Shown piece by piece: positions 15,179 through 22,886 of a DNA stretch of 36,862 bases; positions within the stretch are counted from its first letter, which is position 1; each line of letters begins with the position of its first letter. The position numbers and the translations under genes are program-made. Where the stretch lies: contig SICM01000024.1 of the NCBI GenBank assembly GCA_009694805.1, forward strand, positions 1-36,862. The letters run 5' to 3'. The stretch is from Candidatus Latescibacterota bacterium. Its GTDB lineage: Bacteria; Latescibacterota; UBA2968; SICM01. The notes beneath the pieces were generated by a model that saw only the letters and a list, made by a program, of their open reading frames with translations, was not told the origin of the DNA and did no database searches.

Positions 15179-16207
15179 CTATGGACACAGTACATTCTTC
15201 AGCCCCCGCTTCTGTTCCGTATTGTCGAACGCCTCCTGCCACCGGTCGAGCGGGACCTCGTGCGTGATGAAGCGGTTCATGTCGATGGCCCCCCGGCGCA
15301 GCAGCCGCAGCGTCTTCTCCCACGTGCTCCAGGCCTGCCCCAGCGCCCCCTGGACGCGGAGCTGTTTGTAGATCACCTTCCCGAAGTCGATCTGCGCCGG
15401 GTGGTCCAGCAGCCCGACCTGCGTGTAGCGCCCCAGCCGGGCCACGGCCTCCAGGCACTGGTTGACCGACGGCCCCACGCCCACGCACTCCAGGACCACG
15501 TCCGCCCCGTAGCCATCGGTCATGTCCCGGGCCACCTGCGCCGCGTCCTCCGTCGTCACATCCACCGTGCGGTCCACGCCGAACGACCGGGCCATCTCCA
15601 GCCGCTCCCGGTCCTGCGCCGTCCCGCACAGGATCACCGCCGCCCCCTGCAGCTTGACCAGGGCCGCGCAGATCATGCCAATGGGACCCGGCCCGGAGAT
15701 CAGGACCACGTCCGACGGGGCGATGGCCGTCAGCTCATAGACCGCCTGCACGCAGCAGGCCAGCGGCTCCGTCAACGAGCCGGCGCGATAGTCCACGTCC
15801 TCCGGCAGGAGGTAGATCAGATCCTGGGGAACCACGCAGTACTCCGCGAACCCCCCATCCGTCTTGCTCCCGATGGAGCTCCGGTTGACGCAGTAGAAAT
15901 AGAAGCCCGATTTGCAGAACCGGCAGACCCCGCACCGCCCCATGGCCGACGGCAGGACCGTCACCCGGTCCCCGGCGCGCACCCGGTCCACCCCCTGGCC
16001 CACCTCCACCACCTCCCCGGCGATCTCGTGGCCGAGCGTCACCGGCGGGTTGAAGGCGTAGCCCCCGTGCAGGATGTGGATGTCGGTCCCGCAGATCCCC
16101 CCCGCCTTCACCGCGATCTTGACACAGCCGGGCCGGGGGTCGGGCTCAGGAATGTCGCAGAGCGCCACCTGCCCCGTCCCCTGCGCCAGCTTTCGGACTG
16201 CCTTCAA
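15179..16207 (-). CDS. zinc-dependent alcohol dehydrogenase (polyol/threonine dehydrogenase-like)
   Basis: 342 aa medium-chain dehydrogenase. Catalytic zinc ligands Cys39 (GICGTD), His60 and Glu61 (GHE) are present, with Glu151 in TEPLAC. The structural zinc has Cys92, Cys95, Cys98 and Cys106. The Rossmann motif SGPGPIG is at 175-181. It resembles sorbitol/threonine dehydrogenases that oxidise a secondary hydroxyl with NAD(P). The start is TTG (16205-16207) with a full AAGGAGG five bases upstream, which settles the unusual start. It is the first gene of the four-gene minus-strand operon, divergent from the SDR at 16315. Confidence 0.92.
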   Translation of the reverse strand: MKAVRKLAQGTGQVALCDIPEPDPRPGCVKIAVKAGGICGTDIHILHGGYAFNPPVTLGHEIAGEVVEVGQGVDRVRAGDRVTVLPSAMGRCGVCRFCKSGFYFYCVNRSSIGSKTDGGFAEYCVVPQDLIYLLPEDVDYRAGSLTEPLACCVQAVYELTAIAPSDVVLISGPGPIGMICAALVKLQGAAVILCGTAQDRERLEMARSFGVDRTVDVTTEDAAQVARDMTDGYGADVVLECVGVGPSVNQCLEAVARLGRYTQVGLLDHPAQIDFGKVIYKQLRVQGALGQAWSTWEKTLRLLRRGAIDMNRFITHEVPLDRWQEAFDNTEQKRGLKNVLCP

Positions 16208-16231
16208 AGTGACCTCCTTGGGAAAAATTGC

Positions 16232-16262
16232 TTGACAGCGCGCTCATTTTCTGTTTTGCTAT
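16232..16262 (+). promoter_or_regulatory. candidate promoter for the SDR at 16315
   Basis: A consensus -35 TTGACA at 16232-16237 is followed by a weak -10-like TGCTAT at 16257-16262 (19-bp spacing). The region is the only AT-enriched stretch in the 107-bp divergent gap between the zinc dehydrogenase operon and the SDR. The -10 is poor, so a regulator is likely needed. Confidence 0.45.
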
Positions 16263-16314
16263 GGGCCTCATCGAGACAGAGCCATTACCAATCGGACTCT
16301 AAGAAGGGAGCGCC

Positions 16315-17151
16315 GTGAACGCTGACCTGAACCCGCTCGGCATCTTCTCATCCGGGCTCTTCCGCGACACCACCGCCCTCATCACCGGCGGGGGGCGCGG
16401 AATCGGAAGACATATCGCCCTGGCGTTCGCGCGCCTCGGCGCCAACGTCGTCATCGCCAGCCGCAAGTCGGAGAACCTGACCCCCACGGCAGAGGAGATC
16501 TGCGCGGCCGGCGGGACGTGCCTGGCCGTGCCCACCAACATCCGGGACACCGAACAGGTCGATGCCCTGGTCCAGAAGACGCTGGACCGCTTCGGCGCGG
16601 TCGACTTCCTCGTGAACAACGCCGGCGGCCAGTTCCCGGCCCGGCCCACGGAGATCACGGATCGCGGCTGGCGGGCCGTCGTCGACCTGAACCTCAACGG
16701 CACCTGGAACATGTGCAGCCGCGTGGGGCCGCTCATGGCCAGGCGGGGCTTCGGTTCCATCGTCAACATGGTACACGTCTACTCGTTCGAGCGGGGCGCG
16801 GCCCCCTTCGTCCATTCGGGCGCGGCCCGCGCGGGCGTGGTGAACATGACCAAATCCCTGGCCTACTACTGGGCGCGTCACGGCGTGACGATCAACGCCC
16901 TCGCGCCCGGTTTCGTCTCCACGGCCGGCCTGCGCGAAGAGGAGTTCAACAACGCGGAGCCGGAGGGCTACGAAGCCCTGGCAATGCGGGATGTCCCCGC
17001 CAGCCGCCTGGCCGAGCCCGACGAGATCGCCGCCATTGTGCTCTTCCTCTGTTCCCCGGCGGCGCGCTACATCAACGGCGCGACCCTCATCGCGGACGGC
17101 GCCCTCTCCCTGGACAACTGGACGCCCTTTTTTGACCCGAAGACGCTGTAG
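16315..17151 (+). CDS. short-chain dehydrogenase/reductase, enoyl/dienoyl-CoA reductase-like
   Basis: 278 aa SDR. The NAD(P) motif is TGGGRGIG (24-31) and the family NNAG is at 101-104. The usual YxxxK catalytic pair is absent: the corresponding place reads VHSGAARAGVVNMTKSLA, the arrangement seen in peroxisomal trans-2-enoyl-CoA reductase and 2,4-dienoyl-CoA reductase relatives. So a CoA-ester reductase role is possible, although the setting among sugar-type dehydrogenases suggests otherwise. GTG start at 16315 with AAGGGAG upstream. It is transcribed alone from the divergent region and converges on the MFS gene. Confidence 0.88.
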   Translation: MNADLNPLGIFSSGLFRDTTALITGGGRGIGRHIALAFARLGANVVIASRKSENLTPTAEEICAAGGTCLAVPTNIRDTEQVDALVQKTLDRFGAVDFLVNNAGGQFPARPTEITDRGWRAVVDLNLNGTWNMCSRVGPLMARRGFGSIVNMVHVYSFERGAAPFVHSGAARAGVVNMTKSLAYYWARHGVTINALAPGFVSTAGLREEEFNNAEPEGYEALAMRDVPASRLAEPDEIAAIVLFLCSPAARYINGATLIADGALSLDNWTPFFDPKTL

Positions 17152-17153
17152 TC

Positions 17154-17167
17154 GGGGGGTCCCCCCC
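17154..17167. terminator. G/C hairpin between convergent SDR and MFS genes
   Basis: A run GGGGGGT followed by CCCCCCC sits exactly between the SDR stop (17151) and the MFS stop (17168). It can fold only with a tiny loop and lacks a U-tract, so a terminator role is uncertain. Confidence 0.3.
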
Positions 17168-18340
17168 TCACATCGCAGCGACTTTCGCCTCCTCCCTCGC
17201 CCCCTGCCGCAGCCTGAGACCGAACAGGACCCCCGCCGACGCGGTCATCAGCGCACCGCTGGCGAAGAACGGGGCGCTGATCGAGAAGTCCGCCAGATAC
17301 CCCGCCAGCATCGGCCCGATGGCCCCGCCCAGGGCCGAGAACGCCAGCGTCTTGCTCAGGTCCAGCCCTCGCGACGCCTCCCGGCACTCGTCCTGAATGA
17401 TCGCGCTCTGGATCGGGATCCAGACCCCTGCCCCCACCAGGTCGTGCAGAAGCCAGACCGCCGAGGCCCAGAAGAAGTCCGGGATGATGGCCCCCGCGCT
17501 CATGGCGATCCCTTCCAGAATCACCGTGGCGATGAAGACCGCCTTATAGTTCCGGATGGGAAGATACCCCACCAGGAGCAACGGCAGGACGAACGTCAGC
17601 CGGTGGAGGACCATCACCGTGGAGACCGCCGAGGCGCTGACGCCGAACTTCTGGCTGAAGAACAGCGGCATGATGAAACAATGGCTCGTGCTCAGGCCCA
17701 CGGAGAAGATGAAGTTGGCGGCCATGATCACCCTCAGGTTCCGGGGCAGATCGAAGCTCACCAGCCCCCGGAGGCCCGGCGTCACCCCAGATCCCCTCCG
17801 TTCCTGCGGGCGCACGAGGGTCAGCAACCCCATCGCCACGACCAGCGCGCCCACCCCGACCCAGAGCGTCTCCCGGTCCCCGATGGAGACGATCCCGACG
17901 CCCGCGATGAACGTCCCGACGGCCTGGAACAGGAACTCCATCCCCCGCGTCTTGCCGATGAAGTCCACGAACCGCCCGCGCCCCTCCGCATAGAGCAGGA
18001 TGGGGTGCGCCGTGTCCCGCGCCAGCACGCCCACCTCCCGCATCGTCTTCAGGGCGATCAGCATCCCCAGGCCCGCCGTGAGCGGCGTCCCCAGACAGGC
18101 CACGGCGCAACTGAACACGGACAGGAGATACAGCCGCTTGCTCCCCCACCGGTCGGCTGCGTTCCCCAGCCCGATCCGCACGACGAACATGGCCAGGGTG
18201 GAGGCCGAGAACACGTAGCCCATGCGCTTGAACGACAGGCCCTGCCCTTCGAGATAGTAAGGCAGGATGAACTCGTAGAGCCCGCCCGCGATCCCGAACA
18301 GGACGGAGACGAGCAACAGCACCCGGACGTTGCGACCCAT
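17168..18340 (-). CDS. major facilitator superfamily transporter
   Basis: 390 aa with about 12 hydrophobic segments. The typical MFS loop motif between helices 2 and 3 is present in modified form (GNAADRWGSKRLYLLS), and PLLLVGYLP lies in the second half. Start chosen at ATG 18340 (MGRNVRVLLLVSVLF), directly after a GGAGGGGG stretch; the longer open frame is translated repeat sequence. It is an inner-membrane transporter, probably importing the substrate of the neighbouring dehydrogenases and aldolase; the substrate cannot be read. It is downstream of the DapA-like gene on the same strand. Confidence 0.88.
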   Translation of the reverse strand: MGRNVRVLLLVSVLFGIAGGLYEFILPYYLEGQGLSFKRMGYVFSASTLAMFVVRIGLGNAADRWGSKRLYLLSVFSCAVACLGTPLTAGLGMLIALKTMREVGVLARDTAHPILLYAEGRGRFVDFIGKTRGMEFLFQAVGTFIAGVGIVSIGDRETLWVGVGALVVAMGLLTLVRPQERRGSGVTPGLRGLVSFDLPRNLRVIMAANFIFSVGLSTSHCFIMPLFFSQKFGVSASAVSTVMVLHRLTFVLPLLLVGYLPIRNYKAVFIATVILEGIAMSAGAIIPDFFWASAVWLLHDLVGAGVWIPIQSAIIQDECREASRGLDLSKTLAFSALGGAIGPMLAGYLADFSISAPFFASGALMTASAGVLFGLRLRQGAREEAKVAAM

Positions 18341-18391
18341 GCCCCCTCCCAAATCAGTCAACAGGCAACAGCCCCCCCTTCCACCCCCTCT

Positions 18392-18429
18392 CCCCCTCCC
18401 TCCCCCCACAGTGTGGGGGAGGGAGGGGG
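18392..18429. repeat. strong pyrimidine/purine hairpin between the aldolase and MFS genes
   Basis: CCCCCTCCCTCCCCC on the left (from 18392) pairs with GGGGGAGGGAGGGGG on the right (18415-18429) around a CACAGTGT apex, a stem of about 15 bp with one bulged C. It occupies the 155-bp gap with further G-rich sequence. It may act on transcript stability or termination. Confidence 0.7.
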
Positions 18430-18495
18430 TAAAACCTGGCGCAGCCCTCCGTCACAGGGGAGGGGGGGGGCTGTCTTCTGCCTCACGCCTCCCAC

Positions 18496-19395
18496 CTACT
18501 TCACTACCTCCAGCCCCATCCCGACCAGAATGTCCCGCAACTGCTTCCGCTTCTCCGGGGAGAGCCGGCCGATGGGCGCGCGCGCCGGACCCGCCGGGAG
18601 CCCCACCATCTCGGCCCCCTCTTTCAGTACGATCGGGAAGCTCCCAAGCGTGAACGCCAGCCGCAGGGGGGCCAGCCGGTCCTGATACTCCAGGGCCTTC
18701 TGGAAGTCCCCCTTGATGAAGTGTTCGTAGATCGCCACCCCGATCTCCGGCGCGATGTTGGCGCTGGCCGCGATCGCCCCCGCCACGCCGTGCATCAGCC
18801 CCGCGAAGATCAACGTGTCTCGCCCCATGATCGTCCGGAACCCCTTTGGGCACTTACGGATATACTCCGTCGTTAAAGTCAGATCTCCGGAACTGTCCTT
18901 GATCCCCACGATGTTCGGGAACTGCTCCGCCAGGCGCGCCGTCAGCCCCACCGACAGCTTCACCCCGGTGCGGTCCGGGTTGCCGTAGAGAAGGATCGGG
19001 ATGTCCACGGCCTTCGCGATGGCCGCGTAGTGCTTGAACTGCTCGTCGTCCGTGGGCGTGATGAAGCAGGGCGTGAGCACCGAGATACAGTCCGCGCCCG
19101 CCTCCGCCGCCCACTCGGACAGCATCACTGCCTCCCGCGTGCTGTTGGCGCACGTCCCCACGTAGACCGGCACGCGGCCCGCCGTGCAGGCCACGGTCCG
19201 CCGGAAGATCCTCCGCTTCTCCTCCGGCGTGAGCGCCCAGAACTCCCCCGTGGTCCCGACCGTGAACACGCCGTGGACGCCCTTGTGGATCAGACGATCC
19301 AGGACCACCTCCAGGGCCTCCTCGTCCACCTCCTCCTGCTCCGTCAGCGGCGTGACCACCGCCGGGATGATCCCCTTGATCTTCTGAGTGTCCAT
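18496..19395 (-). CDS. DapA/NanA family aldolase (dihydrodipicolinate synthase-like)
   Basis: 299 aa TIM-barrel class I aldolase. The Schiff-base lysine is Lys166 in VGIKDSSGD; Tyr137 is in ILLYGNPDRTG, and the substrate carboxylate loop is VGTTGE (46-51). The YGNP sequence departs from the YNVP typical of true DapA, and the catabolic setting suggests cleavage or dehydration of a 2-keto-3-deoxy sugar acid rather than lysine synthesis; this is inference. The ATG at 19395 has AAGGAG upstream. It lies between the MFS transporter and the second SDR, 15 bp from the latter. Confidence 0.88.
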   Translation of the reverse strand: MDTQKIKGIIPAVVTPLTEQEEVDEEALEVVLDRLIHKGVHGVFTVGTTGEFWALTPEEKRRIFRRTVACTAGRVPVYVGTCANSTREAVMLSEWAAEAGADCISVLTPCFITPTDDEQFKHYAAIAKAVDIPILLYGNPDRTGVKLSVGLTARLAEQFPNIVGIKDSSGDLTLTTEYIRKCPKGFRTIMGRDTLIFAGLMHGVAGAIAASANIAPEIGVAIYEHFIKGDFQKALEYQDRLAPLRLAFTLGSFPIVLKEGAEMVGLPAGPARAPIGRLSPEKRKQLRDILVGMGLEVVK

Positions 19396-19410
19396 GACTT
19401 TCTCCTTTGA

Positions 19411-20233
19411 CTACCTCGGGTCCGGGTCATCCGGCGTCACCGGATGATCATACTTCTTCAGGTCCGTGGGCGTGCTGTCCACCAGATACCCCCCGTCCAC
19501 GTAGAGGGTCTGCCCTGTCATGTAGCGCGAGGCCTCCGACGCCAGGAATAGGACCACGTTCCCGATATCCTTCGTATACCCCCGCGCGCCCCAGGGGATG
19601 CGCCGCCGGTAGGCTTCGATTAACTCCGGGGCGAGCGCATCGCGCCCATCCCCTCCGACGCGATGGCCCCCGGCCCGATGGCGTTCACGTTGATCTTGTG
19701 CGGGGCCAGCTCCACGGCCAGGCACTTCGTCAGCGCCACGACCCCGGCCTTGGCCGGCTGGTAGGCGGACGCCTCAAAGTGCGCCAGGAGCGCCTGCACG
19801 GAGCTGATGTTGATGATCTTCCCCCCCTCCTTCCGCCGGATCATGTCCGGGACGACCTCCCGGCAGCAGTAGAAGACCCCGCTCAGGTTCACATCCAGCA
19901 CCTGCTGCCACGCCTCGTCCGGAAGCCCCACGATCCCCCCCTCGTGCCGCACGTAGATGCCCGCGTTGTTGACCAGGACGTCGATCTTCCCCATCTCCGA
20001 CAGCGCCCGCCGCACCATCTCCTTCACCTGCGACGAATCCCCCACGTCCGCCTGCACGGCGATGGCCCGCCCCCCCAGGGCTCGAACCTGGCCGGCCACC
20101 GCCTCCGCGCCCGCCATGTCCTTGTAGTCATTAACCACAAATCCGCCCCTGCCCCTGCCAGGGCCAGCGCAGAGGCCTTTCCGATCCCCTTGCCCGCCCC
20201 GGTCACCAGCGCCACCCTGCCCGAAAGCTCCAC
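19411..20233 (-). pseudogene. SDR family oxidoreductase with two frameshifts
   Basis: The three parts of one SDR lie in three frames. The first (start GTG at 20233, with AAAGGAGG six bases upstream) holds VALVTGAGKGIGKASALALAG. The frame changes at about 20135-20145; the second part carries VNDYKDMAGAEAV, VLVNNAGIYV, INISS, the catalytic Tyr and Lys in SAYQPAKAG, and INVNAIGPGAI. It changes again at about 19640-19650; the third part ends RDALAPELIEAYRRRIPWG through TLYVDGGYLVD. The joined protein would be about 273 aa, normal for the family, with all catalytic residues. Each shift is a one-base deletion or equivalent, so assembly error and recent inactivation are both possible. It heads the minus-strand aldolase-MFS series and probably oxidises a pathway intermediate. 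Confidence 0.85.
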
Positions 20234-20288
20234 GGAGGGCCTCCTTTCACCCACAACAACCCCTTGCCTTTTACCTATTTTTCAGTAG

Positions 20289-20294
20289 ATTATA
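20289..20294 (-). promoter_or_regulatory. -10 hexamer TATAAT for the minus-strand SDR
   Basis: On the minus strand a perfect TATAAT lies 56 bases upstream of the SDR GTG start. Its -35 region would fall inside the TTGAACT heptamer array at 20301-20329, which offers only weak hexamers. The repeat may thus form part of the promoter. A TATACT on the + strand (20291-20296) could serve the divergent molybdoenzyme gene. Confidence 0.4.
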
Positions 20295-20300
20295 CTGATC

Positions 20301-20329
20301 TTGAACTTTGAACTTTGAACCTTGAACTT
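20301..20329. repeat. TTGAACT heptamer array upstream of the molybdoenzyme gene
   Basis: Four tandem heptamers: TTGAACT, TTGAACT, TTGAACC, TTGAACT (20301-20328). It lies between the divergent frameshifted SDR and the molybdopterin oxidoreductase. It is a single-arm array without an evident inverted partner, related in sequence to the TTCGAAC array at 8766. Confidence 0.85.
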
Positions 20330-20342
20330 CTCTGGAGCGTTC

Positions 20343-20966
20343 ATGGAACTCGACCCCTCCAAACGCGTCGCCCGCCTGAAGGCCGCAGACCCAAAAAGGA
20401 AGCCCGACGAGAACGACCGTTTGCCCCCCGGCCAGTACCTCACCGACAAGTTTCCCGTCCTCACCCACGGCCCCACCCAGCGCGTCCCGAAAGACCGGTG
20501 GCGCTTCAAGGTATTCGGCCTGGTCGAGGAGGAGATCGCCTGGACCTACGAGGACATCATGGCCATGCCGCAGGTGGAGCTCACCGCTGACTTTCACTGC
20601 GTCACGCGATGGAGCCAGCTCGAAAACCGCTGGAAGGGGGTCTCCCTTCACGAGGTCATGAACCGGATCAAACTCAAGCCGGAGGCCCGTTTCGTCATGG
20701 TCCACGGCTACGGCGGCTATTCCACCAACCTCCCGCTCGATGCCCTGGTGGACGACGATGTCCTGCTCGCCCACAGCCGGGACGGAGAGCCCCTCTCTGC
20801 CGAGCACGGCGGCCCTCTTCGCCTGATCGTCCCGAAGCTCTACGCCTGGAAGAGCGCCAAGTGGGTCAACGGCCTGGAGTTTCTGGCCTGCGACAGGCCC
20901 GGCTTCTGGGAGTCCTATGGCTACCACATGAACGGGGACCCCTGGACCGAAGAGCGGTTTTCGTGA
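20343..20966 (+). CDS. molybdopterin-dependent oxidoreductase (sulfite oxidase fold)
   Basis: 207 aa, the length of stand-alone Moco-binding-domain proteins of the sulfite oxidase family. The molybdenum-ligating cysteine is Cys86 in ADFHCVTRWS; the cofactor-binding segments GVSLHEVM, VHGYGGYSTNLPL, HGGPLRLIVPKLYAWKSAK and WVNGLEF follow. There is no Tat or Sec signal, so it is cytoplasmic, unlike MsrP/YedY. ATG start at 20343 with GGAG five bases upstream. Its TGA overlaps the next gene's GTG start (GTGA), implying coupling to the ParB-like protein. The substrate is unknown. Confidence 0.9.
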   Translation: MELDPSKRVARLKAADPKRKPDENDRLPPGQYLTDKFPVLTHGPTQRVPKDRWRFKVFGLVEEEIAWTYEDIMAMPQVELTADFHCVTRWSQLENRWKGVSLHEVMNRIKLKPEARFVMVHGYGGYSTNLPLDALVDDDVLLAHSRDGEPLSAEHGGPLRLIVPKLYAWKSAKWVNGLEFLACDRPGFWESYGYHMNGDPWTEERFS

Positions 20967-21817
20967 AAACCAACCCTGACGCCTTTAAAGACCTGCCCCG
21001 TCTGGAGATCGTCCCCCTGAAGGACGTCGTCCTCCACGAGGATCACGATGAGCGGCGCGCAGAGCGCATCGTCGCCCGGCTCAAGGACGAGGAGATGCTC
21101 CGGAACCCCCCTGTCGTGGCCGCCGTGGACGGGGGCAAAAAATACATGGTCCTCGACGGAGCCAACCGGACCACGGCCCTCCGCCTCCTCGGCTGCCGGG
21201 ACGCCCTCGTCCAGATCGTGGACTATGCCTCCCCCGACGTCGTCCTGGACACCTGGGATCACCTCATCGCCGAGATGCCCGGAGACCCCTTTCTCGACCA
21301 GATCCGGGGCATCGGCGGCGATCTCCGCCTCACCGAGATGACGGTGGACAAGATCGACGACCTGCTGGCGAAACGGGAGATCCTCTGCGCCATCACGACC
21401 GTACACGACGGACGGACCTGGGCCGTGCGGCAGGGCGCGGACCTCCGTTCCCAGGTCATCTATCTCAACCGGATCGTCGCCGTCTATCGCGGCAAGGTGG
21501 AGATCTACAGGGTCGATGCCGAACACATCCGGAACCTCGCCCACGACGAGCGACGCCCCACTGCCCTCATCGCCTTCCCCAGCTATACCAAGGAGGAGAT
21601 CATCTCCCTCACCCTCGCGGATGTCAAGCTCCCTGCCGGCATCACGCGCCACCTGATCGGAGGCCGCGCCCTCCGCATCAACCTCGGCCTGGAACTCCTC
21701 CGCTCGGACATGTCGCTCAAAAATAAAAATATCCAGCTTCGGGACATCATCCGCCAGAAGGTCCTGGACAAGAAAGTCCGGTTCTACCGGGAGCCGACGT
21801 TCCTGTTTGATGAGTAG
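20963..21817 (+). CDS. ParB/Srx-fold protein, possibly SerK/SbnI-like
   Basis: 284 aa. The N-terminal part (about 12-95) has the ParB/sulfiredoxin layout: IVPLKDVVLHEDHDERRAER, RNPPVVAAVDGGKKYMVLDGANRTTALRLLG, then VQIVDY. The VLDGANR motif replaces the GxRR of ParB and is closest to free-serine kinases (SerK, SbnI), which are also about 250 aa and have a C-terminal extension. The C-terminal 150 residues (SFPSYTKEEII-like, RHLIGGRALRINLGLELL) are not a DNA-binding domain I know. A small-molecule kinase is therefore as likely as a DNA-related role. GTG start at 20963, overlapping the molybdoenzyme stop. The TAG stop is part of TAGCGTATC, the same junction as in the MoaD-like gene. Confidence 0.8.
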   Translation: MKTNPDAFKDLPRLEIVPLKDVVLHEDHDERRAERIVARLKDEEMLRNPPVVAAVDGGKKYMVLDGANRTTALRLLGCRDALVQIVDYASPDVVLDTWDHLIAEMPGDPFLDQIRGIGGDLRLTEMTVDKIDDLLAKREILCAITTVHDGRTWAVRQGADLRSQVIYLNRIVAVYRGKVEIYRVDAEHIRNLAHDERRPTALIAFPSYTKEEIISLTLADVKLPAGITRHLIGGRALRINLGLELLRSDMSLKNKNIQLRDIIRQKVLDKKVRFYREPTFLFDE

Positions 21818-21889
21818 CGTATCGCGTGAAGCGTGAAGCGTATCTCGTATGGGGTGGGGATGGGACGAGATACGAGATACGAGATACGT
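21818..21889. repeat. heptamer element, CGTGAAG / CGAGATA type (copy 2)
   Basis: Left: CGTATCG, CGTGAAG, CGTGAAG, CGTATCTCGTAT. Centre: GGGGTGGGGATGGGA. Right: three tandem CGAGATA words from 21866. The outer CGTATCTCGTAT / ATACGAGATACG arms are inverted. The centre and right part match the reverse complement of 25439-25530 almost exactly. It lies between the convergent ParB-like and enoyl-CoA hydratase genes. Confidence 0.9.
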
Positions 21890-21902
21890 TTTTCGCCCCG
21901 GC

Positions 21903-22679
21903 TCACCTGTCCTTGAACTCCGCCTTCCGCTTTTCGAGGAACGCCTTCAGCCCTTCCTTCATGTCCTCTGTATCGCACAGCCTGCTGAAGGTCTCGACCT
22001 CCAGCCGGAGCCCCTCCTCCAGCGGCATCTGCAACCCCTCCAGCGCACACCGCTTGACCGCCTGAACCGCCAGCCGCCCGAACCCCGCGATCCGCCCCGC
22101 CATCTCCATCGTCGTCGCCAGCGCCTGACCTGTCGGGACCACCCGGTCCACCAGCCCGATCCGCAGCGCCTCCTGCGCCTCCACAGGCTCGGCCGTCAGC
22201 ATCAGCCGGAGCGCCGCCGACCGGCCCACCAGCCGGGGGAGCCGCTGCGTCCCCCCCCAGCCCGGGATCGTGCCGAGCGACACCTCCGGAAGTCCGAGGC
22301 GGGCCCCCTCTCCTGCCACCCGGAGGTCGCACGCCAGCGCGATCTCGCACCCCCCGCCCAGGCAGACCCCCTCCACGGCGCACAGCACGGGCTGCGCCAG
22401 CCCGGCCAGCCGGCCGAGCGCCTCGTGGCCCGCCTGCGCCAGCGCCCGGCCCGAGGTTCGGTCCAGCCTCGCCATCTCCCGGATGTCCGCGCCCGCCGCG
22501 AATGCCCTCCCCACGGCCCCGGCCAGCACCACGACGGAGACCTCCTCGTCGCGCCCTGCATCCTCCAGAGCCTTCCCCAGCTCCCGCACCATCTCCAGGG
22601 TCAGGGCATTGACCGGAGGGCGGTCGAGCGTCACCAGGGCCACGCGGCCCTCTTTCTCAGATCGGATGAAGGTGTCCAT
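21903..22679 (-). CDS. enoyl-CoA hydratase/isomerase family protein
   Basis: 258 aa crotonase-fold enzyme. The oxyanion-hole segments are AFAAGADI (59-66) and GVCLGGGCEIALACD. Both catalytic glutamates of hydratases are present, Glu112 (GGCEIA) and Glu132 (LPEVSLGTIPGWGGTQRL). It should add water to trans-2-enoyl-CoA in fatty-acid or related acyl-CoA degradation. ATG start at 22679; no clear Shine-Dalgarno. It lies last in the minus-strand series, after the ABC permease, with a 183-bp gap filled by repeats, so co-transcription is uncertain. It may connect functionally with the enoyl-CoA-reductase-like SDR at 16315, but that is speculative. Confidence 0.92.
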   Translation of the reverse strand: MDTFIRSEKEGRVALVTLDRPPVNALTLEMVRELGKALEDAGRDEEVSVVVLAGAVGRAFAAGADIREMARLDRTSGRALAQAGHEALGRLAGLAQPVLCAVEGVCLGGGCEIALACDLRVAGEGARLGLPEVSLGTIPGWGGTQRLPRLVGRSAALRLMLTAEPVEAQEALRIGLVDRVVPTGQALATTMEMAGRIAGFGRLAVQAVKRCALEGLQMPLEEGLRLEVETFSRLCDTEDMKEGLKAFLEKRKAEFKDR

Positions 22680-22702
22680 AAGAAACCCGCTTAGGTAGAT
22701 TC

Positions 22703-22722
22703 CCACGGGCTTACGCCCGTGG
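22703..22722. repeat. hairpin CCACGGGC..GCCCGTGG downstream of the ABC permease genes
   Basis: A perfect 8-bp inverted repeat (22703-22710 with 22715-22722) around a TTAC loop. It is similar to widespread extragenic hairpins. A related imperfect one (CCCGCGCTTACGCACGGGG) follows at about 22770-22790. Both lie between the permease and enoyl-CoA hydratase genes. Confidence 0.65.
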
Positions 22723-22805
22723 CACTTGAAGATCAAAAGCCCGCCCAACCCCCAAGCGACGCCTTCGCCCCCGCGCTTACGCACGGGGTCCCCGGCGTGT
22801 TAGGT

Positions 22806-22886
22806 TCATGGAAAATGCAAAGTGCAAAGCGTAAAGTGTAAAATGAGACCCTTTTGCATTTTTCATTTTGCACTTTGTACTTGTTC
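22806..22886. repeat. heptamer element, AAAGTGC / GCACTTT type
   Basis: Left arm words at 7-nt steps: AAAATGC, AAAGTGC, AAAGCGT, AAAGTGT, AAAATGA. The right arm (CTTTTGCATTTTTCATTTTG then CACTTTGTACTT) is their approximate reverse complement. The permease gene reads into the right arm: its last residues (EQVQSAK) and TGA stop at 22863 are element sequence. Confidence 0.85.

Noticed and set aside
16315-17151. Frameshift or damage in this SDR because YxxxK is missing
   Set aside because: The frame is intact and the HSGAARAG arrangement is a known pattern of the enoyl-CoA reductase-like subgroup.
18341-18409. N-terminal Gly/Arg extension of the MFS transporter
   Set aside because: It is translated from the GGGGGAGGG hairpin; the ATG at 18340 lies directly before the first membrane helix and after a purine-rich ribosome-binding site.
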